Part shown: piece after piece, positions 24,886 through 33,336 of the stretch
How the letters are laid out: every line of letters begins with the position of its first letter
Numbering within the stretch: the stretch's first letter is position 1
NCBI GenBank assembly: GCA_051881615.1
Contig: JBJEQF010000024.1
Span: 1 to 64,000, forward strand
Direction of reading: 5' to 3'
Source of the DNA: CAMFTQ01 sp051881615
GTDB taxonomy: Bacteria; Bacillota; Clostridia; Oscillospirales; Acutalibacteraceae
DNA length: 64,000 nt
The notes under the pieces: generated by a model
Told to the model about the DNA's origin: nothing
The model's database searches: none
The model's input: the letters and a program-made list of their open reading frames with translations, nothing else
Translations under genes and position numbers: made by a program

Positions 24886-25761
24886 ATGAGAATGGTAAAG
24901 GTAGCTGCAATTCAAATGAAATGCAGTAGAGATGTATCAGAAAGCATAAAAACAGCGGACAGGCTTGTGCGCTTGGCAGCAGATAAGGGAGCTAATATTA
25001 TACTCTTACCCGAGCTTTTTGAACGTCAGTATTTTTGTCAGGAAAGGTGCTACAGCTACTATTCCTTTGCAAAGCCAACGCTTGAAAATGATGCTGTAAA
25101 GCACTTCACCGCTTTATCAAAGGAGCTTAATGTCGTTTTGCCTATAAGCTTTTACGAAAAGGACGGCAACCGACTTTTTAATTCCGTTGCAGTGGCAGAC
25201 GGCGGTAAAATCCTCGGAATTTACAGAAAAACACATATTCCCGATGACCATTATTATCAGGAGAAATTTTACTTTATTCCCGGTGACACAGGCTTTAAGG
25301 TTTTTGATACTCAGTTTGGCAAAATCGGAGTAGGCATCTGCTGGGATCAATGGTTTCCCGAAACGGCACGTTGCCTTACCTTAAACGGTGCGGAGCTTAT
25401 TTTTTATCCTACAGCAATAGGCAGCGAGCCTATTTTAAACTGCGACAGTATGGAGCATTGGCGCAGATGTATGCAGGGACATTCGGCTGCAAACGTAACG
25501 CCTGTAATTGCCGCCAACCGTATAGGAGAAGAAGCTGTTACACCAAATAAAGAAAACGGCGGTCAAAGCTCCTCACTGCTATTTTACGGCTCGTCCTTCA
25601 TAACAGACAGCACAGGAGAGATAATTGCCTCTGCTTCAAGAGATACAGAAGAGGTGTTAATCTCTGAATTTGACCTTGACCTGTGCGCAGAGGAAAGGCT
25701 TAACTGGGGAATCTTCCGTGACAGACGACCTGACTGCTATAAAACGATTACTGAAAAATAA
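24886..25761 (+). CDS. aguB: N-carbamoylputrescine amidase
   Basis: 291 residues, nitrilase superfamily with the Glu-Lys-Cys triad: P-E-L-F-E (about residue 44), Y-R-K-T-H-I-P-D and G-V-G-I-C-W-D-Q-W-F-P-E. The last motif and the C-terminal N-W-G-I-F-R-D-R-R-P are typical of AguB. Releases putrescine, ammonia and carbon dioxide. ATG 24886 is chosen by position of AGGGTG; ATG 24892 is also possible. Last gene before the operon terminator. Confidence 0.95.
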   Translation: MRMVKVAAIQMKCSRDVSESIKTADRLVRLAADKGANIILLPELFERQYFCQERCYSYYSFAKPTLENDAVKHFTALSKELNVVLPISFYEKDGNRLFNSVAVADGGKILGIYRKTHIPDDHYYQEKFYFIPGDTGFKVFDTQFGKIGVGICWDQWFPETARCLTLNGAELIFYPTAIGSEPILNCDSMEHWRRCMQGHSAANVTPVIAANRIGEEAVTPNKENGGQSSSLLFYGSSFITDSTGEIIASASRDTEEVLISEFDLDLCAEERLNWGIFRDRRPDCYKTITEK

Positions 25762-25777
25762 AGCTAAATCTATACTT

Positions 25778-25811
25778 TAAACGAAGCCGAGAACACAGGC
25801 TTCGTTTTTTA
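25778..25811 (+). terminator. Terminator of the polyamine operon
   Basis: Stem AACGAAGCC (25780-25788) / GGCTTCGTT (25798-25806) followed by T-rich sequence. Confidence 0.9.
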
Positions 25812-25837
25812 TTTTTTAAAAATCTCAAGTAAACATA

Positions 25838-25878
25838 TTGACAACTATCTATCTGTTGTGTATAATAACATATAGATA
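25838..25878 (+). promoter_or_regulatory. Promoter and ArsR-type operator of the arsenic-type operon
   Basis: TTGACA (25838-25843), 17-base spacer, TATAAT (25861-25866). The -10 lies within the 9-base centre of a 12-bp inverted repeat (25846-25857 and 25867-25878, 11 of 12 matched, TATCTATCTGTT versus AACATATAGATA). A repressor bound there would block RNA polymerase, as for ArsR/SmtB regulators. Confidence 0.85.
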
Positions 25879-25902
25879 ATTATCAATGAAAGAGGTGATA
25901 CG

Positions 25903-26178
25903 TTGGACATTAAAAAAGCGTCTGAATTATTCAAAGCTTTAGGTGACGAAAACCGCATTTTGATTTTGCAGCTGCTTTCAGACGGTGAAAAATGTGCCTG
26001 TCAATTACTCAAGGAATTGCAGATTACACAGCCGACGTTATCGCATCATATGAAAATCCTTTGCGACAGCTCTTTAGTCATCAGCCGAAAAGAGGGGAAG
26101 TGGAGCTATTACTCTATTTCACAGGAGGGCGCTGTTTTTGCAAGGGAAACGCTTAATAACCTGATTGGTAAATTTTAA
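25903..26178 (+). CDS. ArsR-family metalloregulator (TTG start)
   Basis: 91 residues, winged helix. Helix 3 contains E-K-C-A-C-Q-L-L, the Cys-x-Cys site that binds As(III)/Sb(III) in ArsR; recognition helix T-Q-P-T-L-S-H-H-M-K-I-L follows. TTG start at 25903 after AGAGGTG. It represses its own operon through the palindrome over the -10 box (inference from position). Confidence 0.92.
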   Translation: MDIKKASELFKALGDENRILILQLLSDGEKCACQLLKELQITQPTLSHHMKILCDSSLVISRKEGKWSYYSISQEGAVFARETLNNLIGKF

Positions 26179-26194
26179 TTTATAGGAGTGTTTT

Positions 26195-27208
26195 ATGGAG
26201 GTAATAAAAGTTGTCTGGGATTTTTTTCAAAACGAAATACTCGGTATGCAGTGGCTCAGTCGTTTGATTGAAGCTACTTTAAATTCATTCGGACTTGATA
26301 CAGGTGAAAGGCTGACAGGCTCGCTTCATTTCTTCATTTATGATATTATAAAAATCACAGTGCTTCTTAGTGTTCTGATTTTTATTATTTCTTACATTCA
26401 AAGCTACTTTCCTCCTGAGCGTTCACGTAAAATTCTCGGTCGCTTTAAAGGAATCACAGCTAACATAATAGCCGCCTTGCTCGGTACTGTCACACCGTTT
26501 TGCTCTTGCTCGTCTATACCTCTTTTTATCGGCTTTACAAGTGCAGGCTTGCCATTATCTGTTACTTTTTCTTTTTTAATCTCCTCGCCAATGGTGGATC
26601 TTGGCAGTCTTGTTCTGCTTATGAGTATTTTTGGCTGGAAGGTTGCCATAGTATATGTAGCTGTCGGTCTTGTTATCGCTGTTGTCGGCGGTACGTTAAT
26701 CGGCAAGCTAAACCTTGAAAATCAGGTAGAAGAATTTATCAGAAACGCAAAAGCTGTTAATACTTTAGAGCAGGAGTTGTCTAAGCGTGAAAGAATAAAA
26801 TATTCTTTGCAACAGGTTGCATCAACCGTTAAAAAAGTCGCGCCCTACGTTCTGATTGGTGTTGCAATAGGAGCAATTATTCACAACTGGATTCCTCAGG
26901 ATTTCATTGTCAAGCTGCTCGGTGACAACAATCCGTTTGGCGTTATACTTGCAACAGCCGCAGGTGTTCCGATGTACGCAGATATTTTCGGCACAATTCC
27001 TATTGCCGAAGCACTCCTTTCTAAGGGTGCACAGCTCGGAGTTGTGCTGTCCTTTATGATGGCTGTAACTACGCTGTCGCTTCCGTCAATGATTATGCTC
27101 AGAAAGGCTGTAAAACCAAAACTGCTCGGCATTTTTATAGGTATTTGTTCAGTGGGAATCATAATTGTAGGTTATTTTTTCAATGTATTTCAATCAGTAT
27201 TATTATAA
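26195..27208 (+). CDS. UPF0718/ArsP-type permease
   Basis: 337 residues with about eight membrane helices, a hydrophilic loop at roughly residues 175-210, and the family motif T-P-F-C-S-C-S-S-I-P-L-F-I-G-F; P-M-Y-A-D-I-F-G-T lies in the second half. ArsP members export trivalent (mainly organic) arsenicals; related permeases are tied to other thiophilic metals. Here it takes the place usually held by ArsB or Acr3 between the regulator and an arsenate reductase. Confidence 0.85.
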   Translation: MEVIKVVWDFFQNEILGMQWLSRLIEATLNSFGLDTGERLTGSLHFFIYDIIKITVLLSVLIFIISYIQSYFPPERSRKILGRFKGITANIIAALLGTVTPFCSCSSIPLFIGFTSAGLPLSVTFSFLISSPMVDLGSLVLLMSIFGWKVAIVYVAVGLVIAVVGGTLIGKLNLENQVEEFIRNAKAVNTLEQELSKRERIKYSLQQVASTVKKVAPYVLIGVAIGAIIHNWIPQDFIVKLLGDNNPFGVILATAAGVPMYADIFGTIPIAEALLSKGAQLGVVLSFMMAVTTLSLPSMIMLRKAVKPKLLGIFIGICSVGIIIVGYFFNVFQSVLL

Positions 27209-27227
27209 TTAACGGAGGAATTATTAT

Positions 27228-27563
27228 ATGTTTAGTTTTCGTAAAAAAAATCGAGAAAATAAGCCTTGCTGTTGCTGTGGCAATGGTAACAAGACAGTTG
27301 ACAGTATAAAAGCGGCAGGGGAAATAAAAAGTATAAAGGTATTGGGAGCAGGGTGTAAATTGTGCCATCAGCAGTATGAAAACGCAAAGCAGGCTGCCTC
27401 AAATATCGGTTTATCCATCGAGGTTGAATATATAACAGATATGCAAAGGGTTATGGAGTACGGTGTTATGAGTATGCCTGTCATTGTTGTAAACGAAACG
27501 GTAGTATCTCAGGGAAAGGTATTAAAAACAGAAGAAGTAGAAAAACTGCTTTCAGGTTTTTGA
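27228..27563 (+). CDS. Thioredoxin-fold redox protein of the arsenic operon
   Basis: 111 residues. An N-terminal extension with C-C-C-C-G (residues 14-18) is followed by a thioredoxin_3-like domain: G-A-G-C-K-L-C-H-Q-Q redox pair and M-S-M-P-V-I-V-V with the cis-proline. These small proteins often accompany UPF0718 permeases. It may pass electrons to the arsenate reductase or carry metal through the cysteine cluster; the role is inference. Confidence 0.82.
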   Translation: MFSFRKKNRENKPCCCCGNGNKTVDSIKAAGEIKSIKVLGAGCKLCHQQYENAKQAASNIGLSIEVEYITDMQRVMEYGVMSMPVIVVNETVVSQGKVLKTEEVEKLLSGF

Positions 27564-27569
27564 TGCAAT

Positions 27570-27947
27570 ATGAAGAAGAAAATAGCTTTTATATGTGTTC
27601 ACAATTCCTGCCGCAGTCAGATAGCCGAGGCTTTAGGCAAGCATCTGCGCGGTGATGATTTTGACTTTTACTCCGCAGGCACAGAAACGAAGCCACAGAT
27701 AAACAAGGACGCCGTAAGACTTATGAAACAGCTTTACGGTATAGATATGGAGAAATCGCAATACAGCAAAACTATTGATAAAATCCCACAGCCCGATATA
27801 GCAATATCAATGGGCTGTAACGTAGGCTGTCCGTTTATCGGCAGAGGGTTTGAATGTGATTGGGGATTACAGGATCCCACAGGGCAGAGTGACGAGGCTT
27901 TTATTGAAATTATAAATAGAATAGAACGCAATATTTTAGATTTATAA
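27570..27947 (+). CDS. arsC: Arsenate reductase, low-molecular-weight phosphatase type
   Basis: 125 residues. Catalytic loop C-V-H-N-S-C-R-S near the N-terminus and a redox cysteine pair in M-G-C-N-V-G-C-P-F, as in thioredoxin-coupled ArsC; D-P-T-G aspartate motif near the end. It reduces arsenate to arsenite. It starts 7 bases after the thioredoxin-like gene, consistent with electron supply by that protein. Confidence 0.9.
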   Translation: MKKKIAFICVHNSCRSQIAEALGKHLRGDDFDFYSAGTETKPQINKDAVRLMKQLYGIDMEKSQYSKTIDKIPQPDIAISMGCNVGCPFIGRGFECDWGLQDPTGQSDEAFIEIINRIERNILDL

Positions 27948-28001
27948 CTTAAAATAAATGCTTTATAATTTCAAATTTTTCAGAAAGACCTATACCAAAC
28001 C

Positions 28002-28030
28002 TTGACATTTTATTACATAAGTTGTAAAAT
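28002..28030 (+). promoter_or_regulatory. Promoter of ilvA-ridA
   Basis: TTGACA (28002-28007), 17-base spacer, TAAAAT (28025-28030). Confidence 0.85.
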
Positions 28031-28099
28031 TTATCTGTTTTAAACTTTAAGCATTAAATGTGCTTTTGCAGTTTATATGCTTGAAAAGAGGTTTTTAGT

Positions 28100-29296
28100 A
28101 TGTTAACGTTAGATAAAGTCCGTCACGCTGCATCGGTTTTGCAGGAGGTAATCAGAGAAACTGATTTAATCTACGCTCCGAACATAAACCCTGACAGTGA
28201 AGTTTATCTTAAAACAGAAAATTTACAGGTGACAGGGTCGTTTAAGGTCAGAGGTTCTTATTACAAGATTTCACAGCTTTCAGAGCAGGAAAAAAGTCAC
28301 GGTGTAATCGCTTGCTCCGCAGGCAACCACGCACAGGGTGTGGCTCTTGCCGCAACAAAAAGCGGTATAAAGTCCTTGATTTGTCTGCCTGACGGTGCGC
28401 CTATTTCTAAGGTAGAGGCTACAAAAGCGTACGGCGCTGATGTTTGTCTTGTTGACGGAGTATATGACGACGCTTATAATAAGGCATTACAGCTTCGTGA
28501 CGAAAAAGGCTACACCTTTATTCATCCCTTTGATGACGAGGACGTAATCGCAGGTCAGGGTACAATCGGTCTTGAGCTTATGAAGCAAATTCCCGATGCT
28601 GACGCAGTTATAGTTCCTATCGGCGGCGGCGGTCTTATCTCGGGCGTTGCATTTACAATAAAGTCAATCAACCCAAACTGCAAGGTTTACGGTGTTCAGG
28701 CGGCAGGTGCGCCGAGTATGCTTCAATCTGTAAGACATAAACAGCGTGAGTGTCTGCCCAGAGTTTCTACAATAGCAGACGGTATCGCCGTAAAAGAGCC
28801 GGGTGAAAACACATTTGAATACTGCAAAAAATATGTTGATGATATAGTATCTGTTACAGATGATGAAATCTCATCTGCAATCCTCGCACTTATCGAACAG
28901 CAAAAGCTCATATCAGAGGGCGCAGGCGCAGTTTCTGTTGCCGCCGCTATGTTTAACAAGGTTCCCGTACAGGGCAAAAAGGTTGTCTGCCTTGTTACGG
29001 GCGGTAATATTGACGTTACTATTTTGTCAAGAGTTATTAAGCGAGGACTGCTTAAATCCGGTCGTTCCTATTCAATGAATATCGAGCTTCTTGACAAGCC
29101 GGGTCAGCTTAAGGCAGTTTCTGCAATTATTGCCGATTTAGGCGGTAACGTAGTTTCTGTTCATCACGAAAGAGCAAACGAAGGCTCTGACATTAACGGT
29201 TGTTTCTTGCGCATTGTGCTTGAAACAAGAAATTTTGACCATATTGAGCAAATCCGCAAGGCACTTATTGATGCCGGCTATCGTATAACACAGTAA
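28100..29296 (+). CDS. ilvA: Threonine ammonia-lyase with C-terminal ACT domain
   Basis: 398 residues. Fold type II PLP enzyme: PLP lysine in G-S-F-K-V-R-G (about residue 49), S-A-G-N-H-A-Q-G, and G-G-G-G-L-I-S-G phosphate loop; residues from about 325 form a single ACT domain (I-E-L-L-D-K-P-G-Q-L). This shorter form is the catabolic/TdcB-like class. It makes 2-oxobutyrate through an unstable enamine. ridA follows after 12 bases and removes that intermediate. Confidence 0.94.
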   Translation: MLTLDKVRHAASVLQEVIRETDLIYAPNINPDSEVYLKTENLQVTGSFKVRGSYYKISQLSEQEKSHGVIACSAGNHAQGVALAATKSGIKSLICLPDGAPISKVEATKAYGADVCLVDGVYDDAYNKALQLRDEKGYTFIHPFDDEDVIAGQGTIGLELMKQIPDADAVIVPIGGGGLISGVAFTIKSINPNCKVYGVQAAGAPSMLQSVRHKQRECLPRVSTIADGIAVKEPGENTFEYCKKYVDDIVSVTDDEISSAILALIEQQKLISEGAGAVSVAAAMFNKVPVQGKKVVCLVTGGNIDVTILSRVIKRGLLKSGRSYSMNIELLDKPGQLKAVSAIIADLGGNVVSVHHERANEGSDINGCFLRIVLETRNFDHIEQIRKALIDAGYRITQ

Positions 29297-29308
29297 AGGA
29301 GAAAAGTT

Positions 29309-29683
29309 ATGTCAAACAAAATTCACACAGATAACGCACCTGCGGCAATCGGTCCTTATTCACAGGCTGTAACAACAGGTAACCTCGTTTTTACATCGGG
29401 ACAAATTGCAATTAACCCTGCAACAGGAAATATAGAGGGAAAAACAATCGAAGAACAAACACTTCAGGTTATGAAAAACTTAGGCGAGGTTTTAAAAGCC
29501 GCCGGCAGTGATTACTCAAAAGCAGTTAAAACAGTATGCTTTTTGGCAGATATTGCTGACTTTGCAAAGTTTAACGAAATCTACGGTCAGTACTTCACAG
29601 AAAAGCCTGCACGTTCCTGCGTAGCTGTAAAACAGCTCCCGAAGAACGCACTTGTTGAGGTTGAGGTTATCGCCGAAATCTAA
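29309..29683 (+). CDS. ridA: Enamine/imine deaminase RidA
   Basis: 124 residues, complete YjgF/RidA protein: A-P-A-A-I-G-P-Y-S-Q-A, F-T-S-G-Q-I and the C-terminal P-A-R-S-C-V-A-V-K-Q-L-P-K-N-A-L-V-E-V-E with the conserved arginine. It hydrolyses 2-aminocrotonate and 2-aminoacrylate released by IlvA. Same operon as ilvA, with a terminator right after. Confidence 0.96.
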   Translation: MSNKIHTDNAPAAIGPYSQAVTTGNLVFTSGQIAINPATGNIEGKTIEEQTLQVMKNLGEVLKAAGSDYSKAVKTVCFLADIADFAKFNEIYGQYFTEKPARSCVAVKQLPKNALVEVEVIAEI

Positions 29684-29694
29684 AATAATCACTT

Positions 29695-29730
29695 ATGCCC
29701 CTGATAATCAATGTCAGGGGTAATTTTTTA
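29695..29730 (+). terminator. Terminator of ilvA-ridA
   Basis: Stem CCCCTGA (29698-29704) / TCAGGGG (29714-29720) followed by TAATTTTTTA. Confidence 0.85.
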
Positions 29731-29765
29731 TAGAATTTTTGTAAAACAAAAATTTTTCCATACTG

Positions 29766-29794
29766 TTGCAATATCAGAAGTTTAATGATATAAT
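29766..29794 (+). promoter_or_regulatory. Promoter of the thiE-thiD-thiC operon
   Basis: TTGCAA (29766-29771), 17-base spacer, TATAAT (29789-29794), directly before the TPP riboswitch. Confidence 0.8.
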
Positions 29795-29802
29795 TGCCTT
29801 GT

Positions 29803-29888
29803 AAAAGGGGTGGTCGCACAAGCGGTCTGAGAGTAAGCTGTTTGCTTTAACCCGTAACCTGATTTGGATAATGCCAACGTAGGGATAT
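29803..29888 (+). promoter_or_regulatory. TPP riboswitch (THI element)
   Basis: Contains the conserved THI-box words in order: AGGGGTG near 29806, CTGAGAG (29827-29833), ACCCGTAACCTGAT (29850-29863), GGATAATGCCA (29866-29876) and CGTAGGGA (29878-29885). It senses thiamine pyrophosphate. A rho-independent terminator follows, so binding should cut off transcription of thiE-thiD-thiC. Confidence 0.96.
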
Positions 29889-29897
29889 ATTTACATT

Positions 29898-29937
29898 TGC
29901 TGTGTATATGCCCTGTTGCATATATGCAGTTTTTTAT
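29898..29937 (+). terminator. Expression-platform terminator of the TPP riboswitch
   Basis: Arms CTGTGTATATGC and GCATATATGCAG pair (with G-U) around CCTGTT and are followed by T6ATT, 20 bases before thiE. Confidence 0.88.
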
Positions 29938-29955
29938 TAATGTTTTGGTGATTTG

Positions 29956-30600
29956 ATGAATTGTAAAAAATCAGATTTTCTGCTTTATGCCGTTACCGAC
30001 CGAGCATACCTTCAAGGCGAGAGCTTATCAGCCTGTGTAGAAAAGGCAATACAGGGCGGTGCAACCTTTATTCAGTTAAGAGAAAAAAACCTTGACTACA
30101 ATGCTTTTGTAGAGGAAGCAAAAAAAATTAAAGCAATCTGCAAAAAATACAAAGTCCCCTTCGTTATCAACGACAATGTAAGCGTTGCAAAAGAGGTTGA
30201 CGCTGACGGTGTGCATTTAGGTCAGGGCGATATGTCGGTGGAAGAAGCAAGAGAAATCTTAGACTCTGATAAAATAATCGGTGTGTCAACTCACAATGTC
30301 TGTGAAGCATTAACAGCCGAAAAAAACGGAGCTGATTACTTAGGCGCAGGCGCTGCCTTTGCAACAGGCACAAAAACTGACGCAAGTGCAATCGACCATA
30401 ATGTGCTTAAAGAAATTTGCGAGAGCGTTAAAATCCCTGTTGTGGCAATAGGCGGCATTAACAAGGATAATGTAATTAAGCTAAAGGGTAAAGGCTTGTC
30501 GGGAGTAGCTGTTGTCGGTGCTATATTTGCACAAAAGGATATTGTAAATTCTACAATAGAATTAAAGCAAGCGGTACTCGAAGCAATAAACGAATACTAA
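29956..30600 (+). CDS. thiE: Thiamine-phosphate synthase
   Basis: 214 residues, TIM barrel. Y-A-V-T-D-R start, Q-L-R-E-K (pyrophosphate binding), I-N-D-N-V, D-G-V-H-L-G-Q-G-D, and the A-T-G-T-K-T-D loop distinguishing synthase from TenI. Joins HMP-PP and the thiazole phosphate. ATG 29956 after GGTG. First gene under the TPP riboswitch; a TenI paralogue without synthase motifs is at 32776-33336. Confidence 0.95.
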   Translation: MNCKKSDFLLYAVTDRAYLQGESLSACVEKAIQGGATFIQLREKNLDYNAFVEEAKKIKAICKKYKVPFVINDNVSVAKEVDADGVHLGQGDMSVEEAREILDSDKIIGVSTHNVCEALTAEKNGADYLGAGAAFATGTKTDASAIDHNVLKEICESVKIPVVAIGGINKDNVIKLKGKGLSGVAVVGAIFAQKDIVNSTIELKQAVLEAINEY

Positions 30601-30621
30601 TTCTGATATTTGGTGAATAGA

Positions 30622-31404
30622 ATGAAAAAGGTACTGTCGATAGCAGGCAGCGACTCAAGCGGCGGCGCAGGAATACAAGCCGACATCAAAACAATTTCAT
30701 CATTTGGTCATTACGCAATGACAGCTGTAACCTCGCTTACGGCACAAAACACTATGGGAGTTTTTGCAGTACAGGACTCAACTCCCGACTTTTTAAAAAA
30801 ACAGCTCGACTGCGTTTTTACAGATATTTTTCCCGATGCAGTCAAAATCGGTATGCTGTCATCGTCAAAGCTTATTGAAATAATAGGCGAGAGGCTTCGC
30901 TTTTACAAAGCAAGAAATATAGTTCTTGACACGGTTATGATTTCAACAAGCGGAACTCCCTTGCTCAATATTACGGCACAGGAAACGCTGAAGTCCGTAT
31001 TATTTCCGATTGCAGATCTCATCACACCAAACATACCCGAAGCACAGGAGCTTTCGGGTATAACTATCAGTTATAAAAACGATATGCAAAAAGCAGCCGC
31101 TGTTATCGGAGATAAGTACAATACATCCGTGTTGTGCAAGGGCGGACACCTTGGCGATAACGCAAGCGATTTGCTCTATACCGATAACCGATTTATCTGG
31201 TTTGAGGGTGAAAAAATCGACAGCAAAAACACTCACGGTACAGGCTGTACTCTGAGCTCTGCAATAGCCTGCGGTCTTGCAGACGGTTTATCACTTGAAG
31301 AAAGCGTCTATAACGCAAAGCAATATATTAACGGTGCAATCAAAGCAAGCCTTAATCTCGGCAGTGGAAACGGACCGTTAAATCATTTCTGGAATTTACT
31401 ATGA
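30622..31404 (+). CDS. thiD: Hydroxymethylpyrimidine/phosphomethylpyrimidine kinase
   Basis: About 260 residues, ribokinase-like: I-A-G-S-D-S-S-G-G-A-G-I-Q-A-D at the N-terminus, T-P-N-I-P-E-A, K-G-G-H, and the C-terminal anion-hole motif N-T-H-G-T-G-C-T-L-S-S-A. Phosphorylates HMP twice for ThiE. ATG 30622 after GGTG, 21 bases after thiE. Confidence 0.96.
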   Translation: MKKVLSIAGSDSSGGAGIQADIKTISSFGHYAMTAVTSLTAQNTMGVFAVQDSTPDFLKKQLDCVFTDIFPDAVKIGMLSSSKLIEIIGERLRFYKARNIVLDTVMISTSGTPLLNITAQETLKSVLFPIADLITPNIPEAQELSGITISYKNDMQKAAAVIGDKYNTSVLCKGGHLGDNASDLLYTDNRFIWFEGEKIDSKNTHGTGCTLSSAIACGLADGLSLEESVYNAKQYINGAIKASLNLGSGNGPLNHFWNLL

Positions 31405-31418
31405 AAGGATAGATTAAA

Positions 31419-32723
31419 ATGAGAAATTATTCTACACAAATGGAAGCCGCAAAAAAGGGTATAGTAACACCCGAGCTTAAAATCGTTGCCGAAAAAGAAA
31501 ATATGACCGTAGAGGAGCTGATGCCTCTTGTAGCACAGGGAAAGGTTGCAATTTGCGCTAACAAAAATCATAAGTGCCTTGACCCCGAGGGCGTAGGCTC
31601 GATGCTCAAAACTAAAATCAACGTAAACCTCGGTGTTTCAAGAGATTGCAAGGATTACGACATTGAGATGAAAAAGGTTATGGAAGCCGTAAATTTAGGC
31701 GCACACGCCATTATGGATTTATCCTCACACGGCAACACAATTCCTTTCAGAACAAAGCTCACCTCAGAATGTCCTGCTATGATAGGCACAGTTCCTGTTT
31801 ATGATTCTGTCATTCATTATCAAAGAGATTTAGATACTCTGACAGCACAGGATTTCATTGACGTTGTAAGACTTCACGCAGAAAACGGTGTTGACTTTGT
31901 TACACTTCACTGCGGTATTACAAGAAAAACTATTGATCAGATCAAAAATCATAAAAGAAAAATGAACATCGTTTCTCGAGGCGGCTCGCTTGTTTTTGCG
32001 TGGATGTGTATGACAGGCAACGAAAATCCGTTCTATGAGTATTATGACGAAATTCTCGACATCTGCCGTGAGTATGACGTTACAATTTCTCTGGGTGATG
32101 CTTGTCGTCCCGGATGCCTTGCAGATGCTTCTGATGTTTGTCAGATAGAAGAACTTGTACGCCTTGGAGAGCTTACAAAACGTGCCTGGGCAAAGGACGT
32201 TCAGGTAATGGTTGAAGGACCCGGTCATATGCCGATGGATCAGATTGCGGCTAATATGAAGATACAGCAGACTATCTGCTGCGGTGCGCCTTTCTACGTT
32301 CTCGGACCGTTAGTAACAGATATAGCGCCCGGCTATGACCACATCACATCTGCTATAGGCGGAGCTATTGCGGCCGCTTCGGGAGCTGCTTTCCTTTGCT
32401 ATGTTACACCGGCTGAGCATTTAGCACTGCCGAATGTTGATGACGTAAAGCAGGGCATTATAGCTTCAAAAATCGCCGCACACGCCGCCGATATTGCAAA
32501 GGGAGTAAAGGGCGCACGTGACATTGACGATAGAATGGCAGACGCACGAAGAAAGCTTGACTGGGATGCACAGTGGGCTTGTGCAATAGACCCCGAAACA
32601 GCTAAGAAAATCAGAGATGACAGAAAGCCTGAGCACGAGGACACCTGCTCAATGTGCGGTAAATTCTGTGCAGTAAGAAGTATGAACAAAGCCTTAAACG
32701 GTGAGCATATTGATATTCTTTAA
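31419..32723 (+). CDS. thiC: Phosphomethylpyrimidine synthase ThiC
   Basis: 434 residues. Segments S-R-D, M-D-L-S-S-H-G, H-C-G-I-T, S-R-G-G-S, E-G-P-G-H-M-P and the C-terminal radical SAM cluster motif C-S-M-C-G-K-F-C (C-x2-C-x4-C, the noncanonical ThiC type). Converts aminoimidazole ribotide to HMP phosphate. Shorter than the Escherichia coli enzyme because it lacks the N-terminal extension, as normal for Clostridia. Ends the riboswitch-controlled operon, facing the tenI end. Confidence 0.97.
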   Translation: MRNYSTQMEAAKKGIVTPELKIVAEKENMTVEELMPLVAQGKVAICANKNHKCLDPEGVGSMLKTKINVNLGVSRDCKDYDIEMKKVMEAVNLGAHAIMDLSSHGNTIPFRTKLTSECPAMIGTVPVYDSVIHYQRDLDTLTAQDFIDVVRLHAENGVDFVTLHCGITRKTIDQIKNHKRKMNIVSRGGSLVFAWMCMTGNENPFYEYYDEILDICREYDVTISLGDACRPGCLADASDVCQIEELVRLGELTKRAWAKDVQVMVEGPGHMPMDQIAANMKIQQTICCGAPFYVLGPLVTDIAPGYDHITSAIGGAIAAASGAAFLCYVTPAEHLALPNVDDVKQGIIASKIAAHAADIAKGVKGARDIDDRMADARRKLDWDAQWACAIDPETAKKIRDDRKPEHEDTCSMCGKFCAVRSMNKALNGEHIDIL

Positions 32724-32734
32724 TTAAAACAAAT

Positions 32735-32775
32735 TTTGAGCCATAGCGATTAAAATTTTCGCTATGGCTCTGTTT
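32735..32775. terminator. Terminator between the convergent thiC and tenI
   Basis: Arms GAGCCATAGCGA (32738-32749) and TCGCTATGGCTC (32759-32770) form a 12-bp perfect stem, with T-rich sequence to the right and A-rich to the left; it can act for both convergent operons. Confidence 0.88.
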
Positions 32776-33336
32776 TTACATATTCATAAGTGCTGACATC
32801 TGACAAGCACCGTCAGCTATATTTTTGATACTATCTATATTGCTCTCATCAATTCCGCCTATTGCGTAAACAGGAATGCTCACGCTGTCGCAAACGCTTT
32901 TCAGAAATTCCATTCCCCTCGGGGGTACTCCTTTTTTGCAGTCTGTTGCAAAAATATGACCTGCTGTTATATAAGTCGCACCCAGCTTTTCTGCCTTTAC
33001 AGCTTCATCGGAAGAGTGAACAGACACTCCGATAACGTCAAAATCGTTTATCTTATCAGGGTTTTCCTCAAGTAAACGCAGCGGAATGTGGATTTTTCTA
33101 TATGACAGCTTTTTGCAGACATCAATAAAATAATGCAGAATGCAGACAGTACCGTATTTATCGCAAATACTTATGACTTCTTTTGCAAGCGACAAATATT
33201 TTTCGGCAGTTAAATCCTTTTCTCTTAGTATAATCATATACTCCTTTTTAGCGGCAATTTTTTCAATCTGCTCTAAAAAATCGCCCTTGCAAAGCAATCT
33301 GTTTGTCACGCAAACCTTTTGAAATTTCTTACACAT
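32776..33336 (-). CDS. tenI: Thiazole tautomerase TenI-like
   Basis: About 186 residues, ThiE superfamily. It has the TenI histidine motif A-G-H-I-F-A-T-D-C-K-K-G and A-I-G-G-I phosphate site, but lacks the synthase Q-L-R-E-K/T-K-T motifs (it has I-L-R-E-K). TenI aromatises the thiazole carboxylate made by ThiG. Divergent N-terminal half. Start is ATG at 33336 (overlapping the thiH stop by 8) or ATG at 33348. Last gene of thiSFGH-tenI. Confidence 0.85.
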   Translation of the reverse strand: MCKKFQKVCVTNRLLCKGDFLEQIEKIAAKKEYMIILREKDLTAEKYLSLAKEVISICDKYGTVCILHYFIDVCKKLSYRKIHIPLRLLEENPDKINDFDVIGVSVHSSDEAVKAEKLGATYITAGHIFATDCKKGVPPRGMEFLKSVCDSVSIPVYAIGGIDESNIDSIKNIADGACQMSALMNM

